From JBBQLG01 sp964251665 (GTDB taxonomy: Bacteria > Bacteroidota > Bacteroidia > Cytophagales > Spirosomataceae): DNA of 64,000 nucleotides. The DNA lies in NCBI GenBank assembly GCA_964251665.1, contig CAXUKO010000001.1, positions 62,001 through 126,000 of the forward strand, given 5' to 3'. Positions 35,525 through 44,910 of this stretch are shown in pieces. The notes under the pieces are model-generated. The model saw nothing but the letters and a program-made list of their open reading frames with translations. It was not told the DNA's origin and searched no databases. The translations under genes were made by a program, and so were the position numbers. Within the stretch, counting starts at the first letter, position 1. Each line of letters begins with the position of its first letter.

Positions 35525-35553
35525 CAAAGGTACAACAAATAATGCCCGTCAAA
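35525..35553 (-). promoter_or_regulatory. Strong Bacteroidota promoter for mazEF
   Basis: On the minus strand TTTG (35550-35553), a 17-bp spacer and TACCTTTG (35525-35532) match the consensus exactly. The -33 element lies in the loop of the 35528-35586 palindrome and the -7 element overlaps its arm. Confidence 0.8.
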
Positions 35554-35586
35554 CACATAGTATGCCGGGCATTATTTGTTGTACCT
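35528..35586. repeat. 21-bp-arm palindrome overlapping the mazEF promoter
   Basis: Arms at 35528-35548 and 35566-35586 are perfect reverse complements over 21 bp around a 17-nt loop. It lies 15 bp past the uvrA stop, so it may be the uvrA terminator, and it contains most of the mazEF promoter. Confidence 0.85.
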
Positions 35587-35601
35587 ATCAGTTCGGCGCT
35601 T

Positions 35602-38487
35602 TTACACCTTTCCCTTTAAAAACTCCGCCGTGTAATTGCCGTCGGTTAGCTTCACCATCGCTTCGGGAGTGCCTTCAAACGTGACGTAGCCGCCGGTTTG
35701 GCCGCCTTCCGGGCCGAGGTCGATGATGTGATCGGCGCACTTGATGATCTCGGTGTTGTGCTCAATGATAATGACCGAATCGCCCTGATCAACCAGCGCG
35801 TTGATGGCTTTCAGTAATTTACGAATGTCGTGGAAGTGCAGACCCGTCGTGGGTTCGTCGAAGATAAACAGCGTCTGCCCCTTGTTCGGATTGCCTTTGC
35901 CAAGGAACGACGCCAGCTTTACTCGTTGGGCTTCACCGCCCGACAGCGTGTTTGCCGACTGCCCCAGACCAATATAGCCCAGACCTACTTCCTGCAACGG
36001 CATTAGCTTATCCGCCATTTTTGGGTCGGCTTTGCGGAAGAAGTCAATGGCTTCATCAACGGTCATGCCCAAAATGTCGGATACATTTTTCTCATGGAGT
36101 AACACCTCCAGAATCTCCTGCTTGAAACGCCGACCGTTACAGCCTTCGCATTTCAGGTAGATGTCGGCCATGAACTGCATCTCGACTTTCACCTCGCCTT
36201 CGCCCTGGCACACTTCACAACGTCCGCCATCGACATTAAACGAGAAGTGACTGGGCTTGTAGGCCCGCGCCTTCGAGATGGGTTGATCCGCCATGACCTG
36301 CCGCAGGTAATCGTACGCTTTAATGTACGTAACCGGGTTCGAGCGCGATGACTTTCCAATGGGGTTCTGGTCGATCATTTCCACCGCCATAATCCGGTCG
36401 AGACTACCGCCTAAACCATCGAAGCGGCCAGATTCTTCGCTGGTTTCGCCCCGATGCCTCATCAGCGCTGGGTACAATACTTTCCGAATCAGAGTGGATT
36501 TGCCCGAACCCGATACACCCGTTACAACGGTGAGCGTGTTGAGCGGAAAGCGTACCGTTACGTCTTTCAGGTTATTCTCGCGGGCACCCTGCACCTCGAT
36601 AAAATGGGTCGCTGTCCGACGGAACGACGGTGTGTCGATGCGGTCGGTCCCGTTCAGGAAGTTGATGGTGTGCGAGGGAGAGCGTTCGCCGTCTTCAGCC
36701 TGCTGCATAATCTCATCCAGCGTACCCTGAAACATCAGTTCGCCACCTTTCACACCGGCATCGGGGCCAATGTCGATGATCTGATCGGCGGCCCGCATCA
36801 CTTCTTCTTCGTGTTCAACGACGATAACCGTATTGCCCAGGTCGCGGAGGGTTTCCAGAACGCTCACTAATCGCTGGGTATCACGCGGATGCAAACCAAT
36901 ACTGGGTTCGTCCAGAATATACATCGACCCTACCAGAGCTGACCCCAGCGAAGTAGCCAGCTTAATGCGCTGATATTCACCACCTGACAGCGAATTGGTC
37001 AAGCGATTGAGTGTTAAATAGCCCAAACCGACGCGCTCCATGTAGTCGAGCCGGTTGCGAATTTCAACCAGAATCCGGTTGGCAATCTGCTGTTGTTGCG
37101 CCGGTAAGTCAAGAGCACGGAAAAAGGCGGTTGTTTCGGTTAGGGGCATCAACACCAGATCGGTGATCGATTTGCCGCCTACTTTCACGAAACTGGCATC
37201 CTTGCGAAGCCGCGATCCCCGGCATTCGGGGCAGGTTGTTTTGCCCCGGTAGCGCGACAGCATCACGCGGTATTGCACCTTAAATGTCTGACTCTCGACA
37301 AAGTCGAAAAAGGCATTGATGCCCTGAAAGTATTTGTTGCCGTTCCAGAGGATGTCCTGCTGTTCGGGCGTGAGGTCTTTGAATGGCCGGTGAATCGGGA
37401 AGTCGAAGCGGATGCCGTTTTTGAGCAGGGGTTTCAGAAACTCCTCACTCATCTTCTCACTCCGCCACGGCGCAATGGCTCCCTCGAACACCGACAGGTT
37501 TTTGTCGGGAATAACCAGGTCGGGGTCGATGCCCAGCACTTTGCCGAATCCATCGCATCGGCGGCAGGCACCGTAGGGGTTATTAAAGGTAAACAGGTTG
37601 ACGGTCGGTTCTTCAAACGCGATATCGTCCAGTTCAAATTTATCCGAAAAAATGCGCGATTCCTCCGGGACGCCGGACCGACCGACAATGTCAACCCGGC
37701 AGATGCCGTCACCTTCCGAAAAAGCAGTTTGTACCGAGTCGGAATAGCGATACTGACCTTCTTCGTCGGGGTTGCCCTCGGCATCGTGCTGAACGGTACC
37801 CCGGTCAACCAGAATTTCCAGCGTTGTTTGCCGCAGGTCACGGTCGGTGGTCTTTTCGTCTTCGAGCAGTTCTTCAATCTGCTTCACTACGCCGTCGGTG
37901 ACAATACGGGTGTATCCTTTCTGGAGCAGAATCTTTAACTCATAAGTCAGTGTCCGTTCTTCATGAATACGTAGCGGAGCCATAATCATAATCCGCTGTC
38001 CGTCGGCAAACGAATACAGGAAATTAACGACGTCGGTAACCGTATCTTTCTTCACAACTCCACCCGAAATAGGGGAGTACGTGATACCTGCGCGGGCAAA
38101 GAGCAGTTTAAGGTAATCGTAAATTTCCGTCGATGTACCCACCGTAGAACGGGGATTGCGGCTCGTGACTTTCTGCTCGATGGCAATCGCTGGTGATACC
38201 CCCCGAATGTACTCGACATCGGGTTTTTCCATCCGACCCAAAAACTGGCGGGCGTAGCTGCTCAGGCTTTCAACGTACATGCGCTGCCCTTCGGCAAAGA
38301 GCGTATCGAAGGCGAGCGACGACTTTCCGGAGCCGGACAGGCCGGTGAGAACGACTAATTTGTTGCGGGGAATGGCAACATCTATATTCTTGAGATTATG
38401 TACCTTCGCCCCCTTGATAACGATAAACTGCTTGGGGTCAAGACTTTCGACAGGGGGATATGACGATGGCGCGATGGCTGGCTGCAT
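35602..38487 (-). CDS. uvrA: Excinuclease ABC subunit A
   Basis: UvrA recognises DNA damage in nucleotide excision repair. The 961-residue protein has two ABC ATPase halves: P-loops GLSGSGKSS near residue 52 and GVSGSGKST in the second half. It has zinc-finger pairs (CRRCDGFG, CPECRGSR, CEVCQGEG, CEGCNGRR) and two ABC signatures (NSLSGGEYQR and NTLSGGEAQR). The length is normal. The gene appears to be transcribed alone. Confidence 0.98.
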   Translation of the reverse strand: MQPAIAPSSYPPVESLDPKQFIVIKGAKVHNLKNIDVAIPRNKLVVLTGLSGSGKSSLAFDTLFAEGQRMYVESLSSYARQFLGRMEKPDVEYIRGVSPAIAIEQKVTSRNPRSTVGTSTEIYDYLKLLFARAGITYSPISGGVVKKDTVTDVVNFLYSFADGQRIMIMAPLRIHEERTLTYELKILLQKGYTRIVTDGVVKQIEELLEDEKTTDRDLRQTTLEILVDRGTVQHDAEGNPDEEGQYRYSDSVQTAFSEGDGICRVDIVGRSGVPEESRIFSDKFELDDIAFEEPTVNLFTFNNPYGACRRCDGFGKVLGIDPDLVIPDKNLSVFEGAIAPWRSEKMSEEFLKPLLKNGIRFDFPIHRPFKDLTPEQQDILWNGNKYFQGINAFFDFVESQTFKVQYRVMLSRYRGKTTCPECRGSRLRKDASFVKVGGKSITDLVLMPLTETTAFFRALDLPAQQQQIANRILVEIRNRLDYMERVGLGYLTLNRLTNSLSGGEYQRIKLATSLGSALVGSMYILDEPSIGLHPRDTQRLVSVLETLRDLGNTVIVVEHEEEVMRAADQIIDIGPDAGVKGGELMFQGTLDEIMQQAEDGERSPSHTINFLNGTDRIDTPSFRRTATHFIEVQGARENNLKDVTVRFPLNTLTVVTGVSGSGKSTLIRKVLYPALMRHRGETSEESGRFDGLGGSLDRIMAVEMIDQNPIGKSSRSNPVTYIKAYDYLRQVMADQPISKARAYKPSHFSFNVDGGRCEVCQGEGEVKVEMQFMADIYLKCEGCNGRRFKQEILEVLLHEKNVSDILGMTVDEAIDFFRKADPKMADKLMPLQEVGLGYIGLGQSANTLSGGEAQRVKLASFLGKGNPNKGQTLFIFDEPTTGLHFHDIRKLLKAINALVDQGDSVIIIEHNTEIIKCADHIIDLGPEGGQTGGYVTFEGTPEAMVKLTDGNYTAEFLKGKV

Positions 38488-38556
38488 AGACGAAAAAAGG
38501 CGGTTAGCCTATCCCTTTCTAACGGTTTTGACCTGGAGTTGGTTCTTTACATTCAG

Positions 38557-39186
38557 ATGGACTTTATAGGGAATGATGTTATTAAATTGCTGCTCGCACT
38601 GCTGATTGGCGGGTGTATCGGTGCCGAACGCGAGTACCACAGTAAGGCGGCCGGTTTCCGCACCATCATCCTGATTTGTGTCGGCTCGGCGTTGTTTACG
38701 ATGGTATCAGCGCGCTTTGGCTCATCGGGCGACCGGATTGCGGCTAACATCGTTAATGGCATCGGGTTTCTGGGTGCGGGCATCATTTACCGGGAGGGCA
38801 ACCGCATTAAAGGCCTCACTACGGCGGCTACCGTCTGGTCCGTAGCGGCCTTGGGTGTAAGTGTGGGAAGCGGCAATTACGTTATGGCACTGCTCGGCTT
38901 CAGCATTATTATGGGTGCGCTGCTGTTTCTGGGTGGGGCGTCTAAAGTGCTGAATCGGCTGAATCAGACGCGGCATTATAAAATTGTGGCTACCTACCGC
39001 AACAAAACGCTGCATAACTACGAAAAGGTATTTGACGAATGCGGCCTGACACCCCGACGTGGACCACAGCAACGCATCGGCAATGAGATTACCGGTAACT
39101 GGTACGTCGACGGTTCGGAGAAGAACCACGAACGCTGCATCAAACGGTTACTGAATGACAGCGATGTGAAAGAATTTATCTTTTGA
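38557..39186 (+). CDS. MgtC/SapB family membrane protein
   Basis: The 209-residue protein has four or five membrane helices at its N-terminus, with the family motifs IGGCIGAEREYHSKAAGFRT and NGIGFLGAGIIYREG. A soluble C-terminal domain follows. MgtC proteins support growth at low magnesium and modulate ATP synthase in pathogens. The ATG at 38557 is chosen at the start of the hydrophobic segment. Confidence 0.92.
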   Translation: MDFIGNDVIKLLLALLIGGCIGAEREYHSKAAGFRTIILICVGSALFTMVSARFGSSGDRIAANIVNGIGFLGAGIIYREGNRIKGLTTAATVWSVAALGVSVGSGNYVMALLGFSIIMGALLFLGGASKVLNRLNQTRHYKIVATYRNKTLHNYEKVFDECGLTPRRGPQQRIGNEITGNWYVDGSEKNHERCIKRLLNDSDVKEFIF

Positions 39187-39212
39187 TTTCGTTTATATAC
39201 TGAGTGTCTTTG
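39182..39212 (+). promoter_or_regulatory. Possible promoter of the barrel gene at 39227
   Basis: TTTG at 39182-39185 and TGTCTTTG at 39205-39212 are separated by 19 bp. The -7 box differs from consensus at one base, and the leader would be short. Confidence 0.4.
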
Positions 39213-39226
39213 TCTTACTAACTACC

Positions 39227-39850
39227 ATGAATCATATCAGCAAATTGTTCCTGCTGTCGGCTCTGCTGACAAGCAGTCTGGCCTTCGGCCAAATCACCGC
39301 TGACCCCGAGGATCGCCGGGATCAGGGTAAAGACCCACTGAAGACACAAACGCCTGAGGGGCAACCATTGCCCTTTAGTCAGCGGCTCCGGTTTGGGGGG
39401 GGGATTAGTAATTTACAGTTCAGCACGGGTGTGTTTGGGATTGCTGTTTCGCCGGTGCTTGCGTATCAGGCTTCGGAACGCGCAATTATCGGGGTTGGCG
39501 CTACGTATGGTTATACCCGCTACAAGGCACCTTATTATCTGCCAACTACGTATAATCAGTTTGGCGGTCGAATCTTCGCGATGTACGAATTCATCCCAGA
39601 CATTGTGAAGAATCTGTATTTACACGGCGAAATAGAATCGAGTACCGTTCAGGTAAAATTTGATGACCGCTCCACTCAGAATTATACGGGATCTATAACT
39701 GCTCCTTTAGTGGGATTAACGTACATGCAACCCATTTCACGCAGGCTGGGAGTAAATATTACAGCACTGTATAATTTGAACTACACAAACAATTTTGTGG
39801 CAAGCCAAGTGTATGGCAGCCCATTTGTGTTCCGGTTGTCATTCTTTTAA
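39227..39850 (+). CDS. Outer-membrane beta-barrel protein
   Basis: The 207-residue protein has a signal peptide (ends SLAFGQ). The rest alternates like a small barrel (FGGGISNLQFSTGVFGIAV and GVGATYGYTRYKA) and ends in RLSFF, with terminal Phe. Function is unknown. A long hairpin follows 12 bp after the stop. Confidence 0.75.
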   Translation: MNHISKLFLLSALLTSSLAFGQITADPEDRRDQGKDPLKTQTPEGQPLPFSQRLRFGGGISNLQFSTGVFGIAVSPVLAYQASERAIIGVGATYGYTRYKAPYYLPTTYNQFGGRIFAMYEFIPDIVKNLYLHGEIESSTVQVKFDDRSTQNYTGSITAPLVGLTYMQPISRRLGVNITALYNLNYTNNFVASQVYGSPFVFRLSFF

Positions 39851-39861
39851 GGAGTACGCGT

Positions 39862-39924
39862 TCACCGGAAAGGGGTCGGTACAGGAACGCAATTAGTGTT
39901 CCTGTACCGACCCCTTTCCGGTGA
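39862..39924. terminator. Very long perfect hairpin between convergent genes
   Basis: Arms at 39862-39888 and 39898-39924 are perfect reverse complements over 27 bp. Two more pairs can form inside the loop. It lies between the barrel gene and the GMC oxidoreductase gene and could terminate both. Confidence 0.85.
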
Positions 39925-39935
39925 CAACAATTTGT

Positions 39936-41603
39936 TTACGCTGTTACTGTCTGACCACTCCTGCGCGTTGGCACGTTGCCCAGAATCAGATCAGCGGCTT
40001 TTTCAGCGATCATGATAACGGGCGCGTTGGTATTGCCCGATACAATAGTCGGCATAATTGACGCATCAACTACCCGCAATCCCTCAATTCCCCGTACCCG
40101 GAGTTCACTGTCTACCACCGCCATGTCGTCAGTCCCCATTTTGCAGGTGCCAACCGGGTGATAAACTGTTTCGAGTTGCCTACGGACGTGGGCCATGAGG
40201 CCTTCGTCGGAGGAGCGGTCGGGTGGGGTTTGCAGGCGCTCGCAGTAAGGCGCAAAAGCCGGAGACTGCATTACCTCGATGGCTTTTTTCATGCCCGCGA
40301 GCAGGGTGAGTCGGTCGGTTTCGGCTTCCAGATAGCGCGGGTCAATCACCGGTGCGTCGAAGGGGTCAGCTGAGCGCAGGGTGACCGTACCCCGGCTCTG
40401 CGGCTTCAGCAGCGTCGGTAAAATGGTGTAGCCATCTGTAGTGGGGTAGGTTGTCAGGTCGTATAGGTCGGCCTTGTAATCGTCGCCCACATGAACCGGC
40501 GCGAAGTGAAACTGAATATCGGGCCGGTCGGTGGCTCGCTCCGTACGCACGAAGGCATTAGCTTCCAGCGGGCTAATCGTCAGCGGGCCCTTTTTAAACA
40601 GGACGTATTGCAGCAATGCCTTAACCTGGTTAAACGGCTTCAGGGCGTGGTTCGACGTGATGTTCTGCTTGCATAAACTGCTGACCCCGACGAATACATG
40701 ATCCTGCAAGTTTCGCCCCACGCCGGGTAATTCTTTCCGCACTTGTATACCAACCCGCCGGAGTTCTGTAGCAGGGCCAATACCCGATAACATCAATAGT
40801 TGGGGAGATGCAAAGGCCCCCGCTGATAAAATTACCTCCCGGTTTACGTCCGCCGTTTCCGTCGCGGGTGATCCGGCGGAGTTGGTTCGGACAAATTCCA
40901 CCCCCGTCACTTTGTGGCCCGTCAGCAGGAGTTGCGTTATGTGGGCATGGGTCATAACGGTCAGGTTAGGCCGGTCGAGCGCGGGTTTCAGGAAGGCAGT
41001 GGCTGCACTGTGTCGTTTACCGTCTTTGATCGTAAACTGGAAGAATCCAGCCCCGGCCTGTTCTTCGCCGTTATAATCAGGATTTTGAGGAATACCCGCT
41101 TCCTGGCAGGCATCAACGAATGCCTGTGCCAGTGGGGTTTGATAGCGGGTGGCATAGGTGACATTCAGCGGTCCGGTTGTGCCGTGGTAATCAGCCGACA
41201 ACCGGTCGGCCTGCTCGTTATGCTCGGAACGCATAAAATAAGGCAGTACATCCTCGTAGCCCCAGCCCGCATTGCCCAGTTTGGCCCAGTCGTCATAGTC
41301 TTCACGGTTGCCGCGTACATAGGCCATCGCATTCGTCGAACTGCAGCCGCCGAGCGTTTTGCCGCGTGGCTGGAACATAACCCGGTTATCGACAAACGGC
41401 TGAGGTTCGGTCCAGAAGGCCCAGTCTACGGCCGTTCGATTTAGTTTGGTGTAAGCCGCCGGAATATGAATTTCCATCTTCCGGTCGGGGCCGCCTGCTT
41501 CGAGGAGCAGCACCGATAGCGCCGGATCGGCCGACAGCCGATTGGCCAGCACACATCCGGCCGAACCTGCTCCTATAATGATGTAATCGAACGGTTTAGA
41601 CAT
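39936..41603 (-). CDS. GMC family FAD-dependent oxidoreductase (choline dehydrogenase-like)
   Basis: The 555-residue flavoenzyme has the FAD-binding motif IIIGAGSAGCVLANRL at about 8-23. It also has the GMC signatures RGKTLGGCSSTNAM and AGAFASPQLLMLSGIGP. The catalytic region YHPVGTCKMG and VSGNTNAP lies near the C-terminus. It oxidises an alcohol to an aldehyde; choline is the closest named substrate, but this cannot be decided by eye. A palindrome lies just upstream of the start. Confidence 0.93.
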   Translation of the reverse strand: MSKPFDYIIIGAGSAGCVLANRLSADPALSVLLLEAGGPDRKMEIHIPAAYTKLNRTAVDWAFWTEPQPFVDNRVMFQPRGKTLGGCSSTNAMAYVRGNREDYDDWAKLGNAGWGYEDVLPYFMRSEHNEQADRLSADYHGTTGPLNVTYATRYQTPLAQAFVDACQEAGIPQNPDYNGEEQAGAGFFQFTIKDGKRHSAATAFLKPALDRPNLTVMTHAHITQLLLTGHKVTGVEFVRTNSAGSPATETADVNREVILSAGAFASPQLLMLSGIGPATELRRVGIQVRKELPGVGRNLQDHVFVGVSSLCKQNITSNHALKPFNQVKALLQYVLFKKGPLTISPLEANAFVRTERATDRPDIQFHFAPVHVGDDYKADLYDLTTYPTTDGYTILPTLLKPQSRGTVTLRSADPFDAPVIDPRYLEAETDRLTLLAGMKKAIEVMQSPAFAPYCERLQTPPDRSSDEGLMAHVRRQLETVYHPVGTCKMGTDDMAVVDSELRVRGIEGLRVVDASIMPTIVSGNTNAPVIMIAEKAADLILGNVPTRRSGQTVTA

Positions 41604-41615
41604 GGTAGCCTTCCT

Positions 41616-41642
41616 ATAATTGTATATTAAAGCTACAATTAT
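41616..41642 (-). promoter_or_regulatory. Palindromic operator-like site upstream of the GMC gene
   Basis: ATAATTGTA at 41616-41624 and TACAATTAT at 41634-41642 form a perfect 9-bp inverted repeat. On the minus strand a TAGCTTTA box (41628-41635) lies inside it. A repressor site overlapping the promoter is plausible. Confidence 0.4.
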
Positions 41643-41681
41643 TTCTTGACTGAATGCTACCCGGTAAGGAGCATTTATGAT

Positions 41682-43412
41682 TTAACGGGCTGTGAGGGCA
41701 ATATGTGGGTGAGAAGTTAAAACCAAATTCGGGGAGAACAGCAGCCGCTGATTAACGGCAGGCAGGTAAAAACTAACAGTATACCGACCGGGAAACAGCG
41801 CGCGGCCATACGAAAAATCAACACTGAACGAATTGCCTAATGAGTGCCCTGTCCGCACCCAGTTGCTTAGGCTGGTTTGCCTTTTAACCGGCAGTAAATA
41901 CGACTGAGTGCCAAACTGCAGCCAGAAATAAGGCTCATGGGGGCCAATAGGGTCAAAAGGAAGCCGCCAAAAGGCAATTTCTTCTTCCAGGTCCATCGTA
42001 GTCGGCAATGGCAGCTTTTTCGCGGATAAGGTCGGTGGCTCAGCAAAGTAGTTGCGAATGCGGTACCAGTCGGCTCCTTCGTGCTCCAGTTTGCCGCTGA
42101 GGAAATTAGCTACCTGGCTGAAATAATCGGTTTCGTGATAAATAAGCCAGTTCCGGTTATGGTGCCAGTTGTAAGCACCGGCAATATAGCGTGCATTCTG
42201 AGCCATGAGCCGGGGCGTATACACAGCATAACTGGACAGGCAGAAAAACAGACTTGCCACCGTAGCCCCGACAGCCCATAACCGCTTCTGAAACGGGGAA
42301 AGTGCCAGTAAAATGACGCAGTAGGCCAGCGACATGGCAAACACCGGGAAGTCCCGATAACGACTGTCCGTAGCAACCGAGCCGTCGCTTGTCCGACCAA
42401 CGGCAAAGGCTGCACAACTTAGCACAATGAACAGGATGGCTGCCCACAAAAACGCCTGATGTCTGGTCTGTATCAGCCGCGCAAACGCATTCAGTCTGGC
42501 GGGGAATTGTGTCTCAAAAGCCAGGATAAAGCATGAACCAAGTGAAATAACAGCGATCAGCACACCGGCTATGCAGGCAGGAGCATCGCCCGGATTAATC
42601 GTATGCCACGTGTCCTGACTGTTGAAAGCGGCCCCCAGCAGCAAAAAGAAATTGGCAATCACCATCGGTAGCCGTTCGCGCAGGTTTTCAGCCATGGACG
42701 GATGCGCCTGGTAAGTATGGTTGTAATAAAACATAGAGACGATGACAACCGTAGACGTAAGCCAGATAACAGCCGGTTTCCGACGCCGATTCAACGCCAG
42801 CACAAGCGCGCCAATTGGCCAGACAACCAGCCCATTGGCGAAAGTGTACGTAGCTATAAATGCCGATAACCAGGCACCCGCCAGACCAGGGCGGTCGTTT
42901 CGGCTTATTCCATAAAATGAGAGCATAGCAAACAGGCAAACCGGCATATAGTTCGTGCTGGAGATAGCCCAGAAGTGGCTTTCATAAGCAATTGGCTGGA
43001 AAAGGCACAAGGTAATGGGGAGGAGATACCAACTCGAAAGCCCATTCGCGCGTAAGAGTCGGTATAGCAGCACCGTTACACCCAGCAGCGACAGATTACC
43101 GGTCAGCATTACCCAGCGGAGATCTAAATGGCCAAAGAGGGCTCTGATGAATTGGGCTACTACCCGGGTAAATACGAGCCGGTGTTCAATAAATTCATAA
43201 GTCAGTTCATTCCACTTTGTCTGCCAGGACGTAGTCGCGTCACTCTTGAGTAAGTAGTGCATGATAACAACGAAATCGTCACCATTGGGCACGTCGAGGG
43301 AGAACTGCGCCAGATATAAGTAATAAACGATAGGAGGGATACAGACGAAACACCAACCAATAGTATTTTTTAGCCGAGGAGTAATAAAGGTCACCTGAGT
43401 AGAAATTTGCAA
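41682..43412 (-). CDS. Multi-pass membrane protein of unknown function (glycosyltransferase-like topology)
   Basis: The 576-residue protein has about ten hydrophobic helices and a soluble C-terminal part of some 130 residues. The segment LDVPNGDDFVVIMHYLL, between the first helices, has two acidic residues placed as in C-type glycosyltransferases, but no family is recognised with confidence. The start is a TTG inside a perfect AAATTTGCAAATTT palindrome; no ATG occurs before the first helix. Confidence 0.65.
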   Translation of the reverse strand: MQISTQVTFITPRLKNTIGWCFVCIPPIVYYLYLAQFSLDVPNGDDFVVIMHYLLKSDATTSWQTKWNELTYEFIEHRLVFTRVVAQFIRALFGHLDLRWVMLTGNLSLLGVTVLLYRLLRANGLSSWYLLPITLCLFQPIAYESHFWAISSTNYMPVCLFAMLSFYGISRNDRPGLAGAWLSAFIATYTFANGLVVWPIGALVLALNRRRKPAVIWLTSTVVIVSMFYYNHTYQAHPSMAENLRERLPMVIANFFLLLGAAFNSQDTWHTINPGDAPACIAGVLIAVISLGSCFILAFETQFPARLNAFARLIQTRHQAFLWAAILFIVLSCAAFAVGRTSDGSVATDSRYRDFPVFAMSLAYCVILLALSPFQKRLWAVGATVASLFFCLSSYAVYTPRLMAQNARYIAGAYNWHHNRNWLIYHETDYFSQVANFLSGKLEHEGADWYRIRNYFAEPPTLSAKKLPLPTTMDLEEEIAFWRLPFDPIGPHEPYFWLQFGTQSYLLPVKRQTSLSNWVRTGHSLGNSFSVDFSYGRALFPGRYTVSFYLPAVNQRLLFSPNLVLTSHPHIALTAR

Positions 43413-43598
43413 ATTTTAGATGTTTTGGAATACGATGTGAATATATGAGATTATATACTTCTATTAAGCTATTGGGTCCTTGTCGACCGTTTTTTGTCGC
43501 CTATATACACTAAAACTAACCATCCCGGTCCGATTCTTGTTTCTTCGCCAGTATTGGTCGCAACTAACCAATCAGTGTGTAACTCAACGGCAGTAATT

Positions 43599-44417
43599 AT
43601 GGAACATGTAACAGTACTGACAACAGGGCTGCGTTTTCCAGAAGGTCCGGTATTTGATTCTACTGGCTGTCTGTGGTGCGTAGAACAGGAGGGGGAGGGT
43701 GTGTTTTGCCGCTATCCGGACGGACGTACCGAACGGCTGAGAACGGGAGGAAAGCCAAACGGCTTAACGGTAGGCCCGGAAGGGTACCTATGGTTTTGTG
43801 ATTCAGGGCAGCAGGCAATCCGGCGCTTTCATCCAGATGCCCGCCGGGTTGAAACCGTGACAGGTTTGTTTAACGGACAGCCGCTTAACTGGCCTAATGA
43901 CCTGCTGTTTGATCGATATGGTAACCTGATTTTTACCTGTCCCGGTCCGCCGGCCGGGGAAAAGGGCAGTGAACAGCCACAAAGCGCACTGCTGTCCATG
44001 ACGCCGGGCGGCTTGGTACAAGTCATTGCCGACGGCCTGCATTATGCCAATGGGCTGGCGTTTATTCCCGACACCGACACGCTGCTGGTGTCGGAAACGC
44101 AAAAGCAGCGCATCTGGAGTGGCTTCTGGGATGGCGTAAATTCCAGTTGGGACACCATCGACGTCTGGGCCACCATCGACAATGTGACCGAATTTGCCAA
44201 CGGCCCCGACGGAATGGCTTTTGGACCTGATGGTAATCTCTATGCCGCCGTGTTCGGCCTGGGCGAGATTCGGGTCTTCGATGCTGATGGGCGTTTCCTG
44301 CGGAGTATTGCGCTGCCGGGCTGTAATCCAACAAACTGTGCGTTTGATCCCAGCGGCAAACTTGGCCTCGTCGTCACCGAAGCCGAACGGGGTGAATTAT
44401 TACAGATTACGCTTTAA
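43599..44417 (+). CDS. SMP-30/gluconolactonase family protein
   Basis: The 272-residue protein is a six-bladed beta-propeller lactonase of the SMP-30/LRE type. The motifs LRFPEGPVFDSTGCLW (Glu metal ligand), KPNGLTVGPEGYLWFCD, WPNDLLFDRYGN and GPDGMAFGPDGNLY supply metal ligands. These enzymes open sugar lactones. The ATG at 43599 is used; an earlier TTG would add 35 residues that look non-coding. Confidence 0.88.
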   Translation: MEHVTVLTTGLRFPEGPVFDSTGCLWCVEQEGEGVFCRYPDGRTERLRTGGKPNGLTVGPEGYLWFCDSGQQAIRRFHPDARRVETVTGLFNGQPLNWPNDLLFDRYGNLIFTCPGPPAGEKGSEQPQSALLSMTPGGLVQVIADGLHYANGLAFIPDTDTLLVSETQKQRIWSGFWDGVNSSWDTIDVWATIDNVTEFANGPDGMAFGPDGNLYAAVFGLGEIRVFDADGRFLRSIALPGCNPTNCAFDPSGKLGLVVTEAERGELLQITL

Positions 44418-44422
44418 TCTGG

Positions 44423-44455
44423 TGAAACAGCCTGAAACGGTTTCGGGCTGTTTCA
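44423..44455. terminator. Hairpin between convergent genes
   Basis: Arms at 44423-44438 and 44440-44455 pair over 16 bp with one wobble and a single-base apex. It lies between the lactonase and deaminase genes and can serve both strands. Confidence 0.8.
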
Positions 44456-44460
44456 ACCTG

Positions 44461-44895
44461 TTATAATTCGCCGATATCTTCGTTCCAGACGTCGGGTTTG
44501 GCCGCGATAAACTGGTTCATCATCTCGACGCATTCCGGCAAGTCGAGATCGATTACCTCAACACCATGCTGTTCCATAAACTCCCGTGCTCCGGCAAACG
44601 TCCGCGACTCAGCCACGATGACTTTGGGGATTTTGAACTGCACAATGGTACCGGCGCACATATAGCACGGCATCAGGGTAGAGTAGATCACCGTGTCGCG
44701 AAACGATCCGACGCGCCCGGCATTGTTCAGGCAATCCATTTCGCCGTGCAGAATCGGATTGTCTTCCTGCACCCGCTTGTTATGCCCTGACGCCACTAAT
44801 CTGCCGTTTTTAACCAGCGCCGAGCCGATTGGGATGCCGCCTTCATTCAGGCTTTTACGCGCCTGCCGGATGGCCTCCTGCATGAATTCGTCCAT
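44461..44895 (-). CDS. Cytosine deaminase-like nucleoside deaminase
   Basis: The 144-residue zinc enzyme has LHGEMDC (His and catalytic Glu) and PCYMC (two Cys zinc ligands), the CDA-fold signature. The spacing and length fit yeast-type cytosine deaminases, which convert cytosine to uracil for pyrimidine salvage. Guanine deaminase activity cannot be excluded. Confidence 0.87.
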   Translation of the reverse strand: MDEFMQEAIRQARKSLNEGGIPIGSALVKNGRLVASGHNKRVQEDNPILHGEMDCLNNAGRVGSFRDTVIYSTLMPCYMCAGTIVQFKIPKVIVAESRTFAGAREFMEQHGVEVIDLDLPECVEMMNQFIAAKPDVWNEDIGEL

Positions 44896-44910
44896 GTATT
44901 TTCAGTGTAA

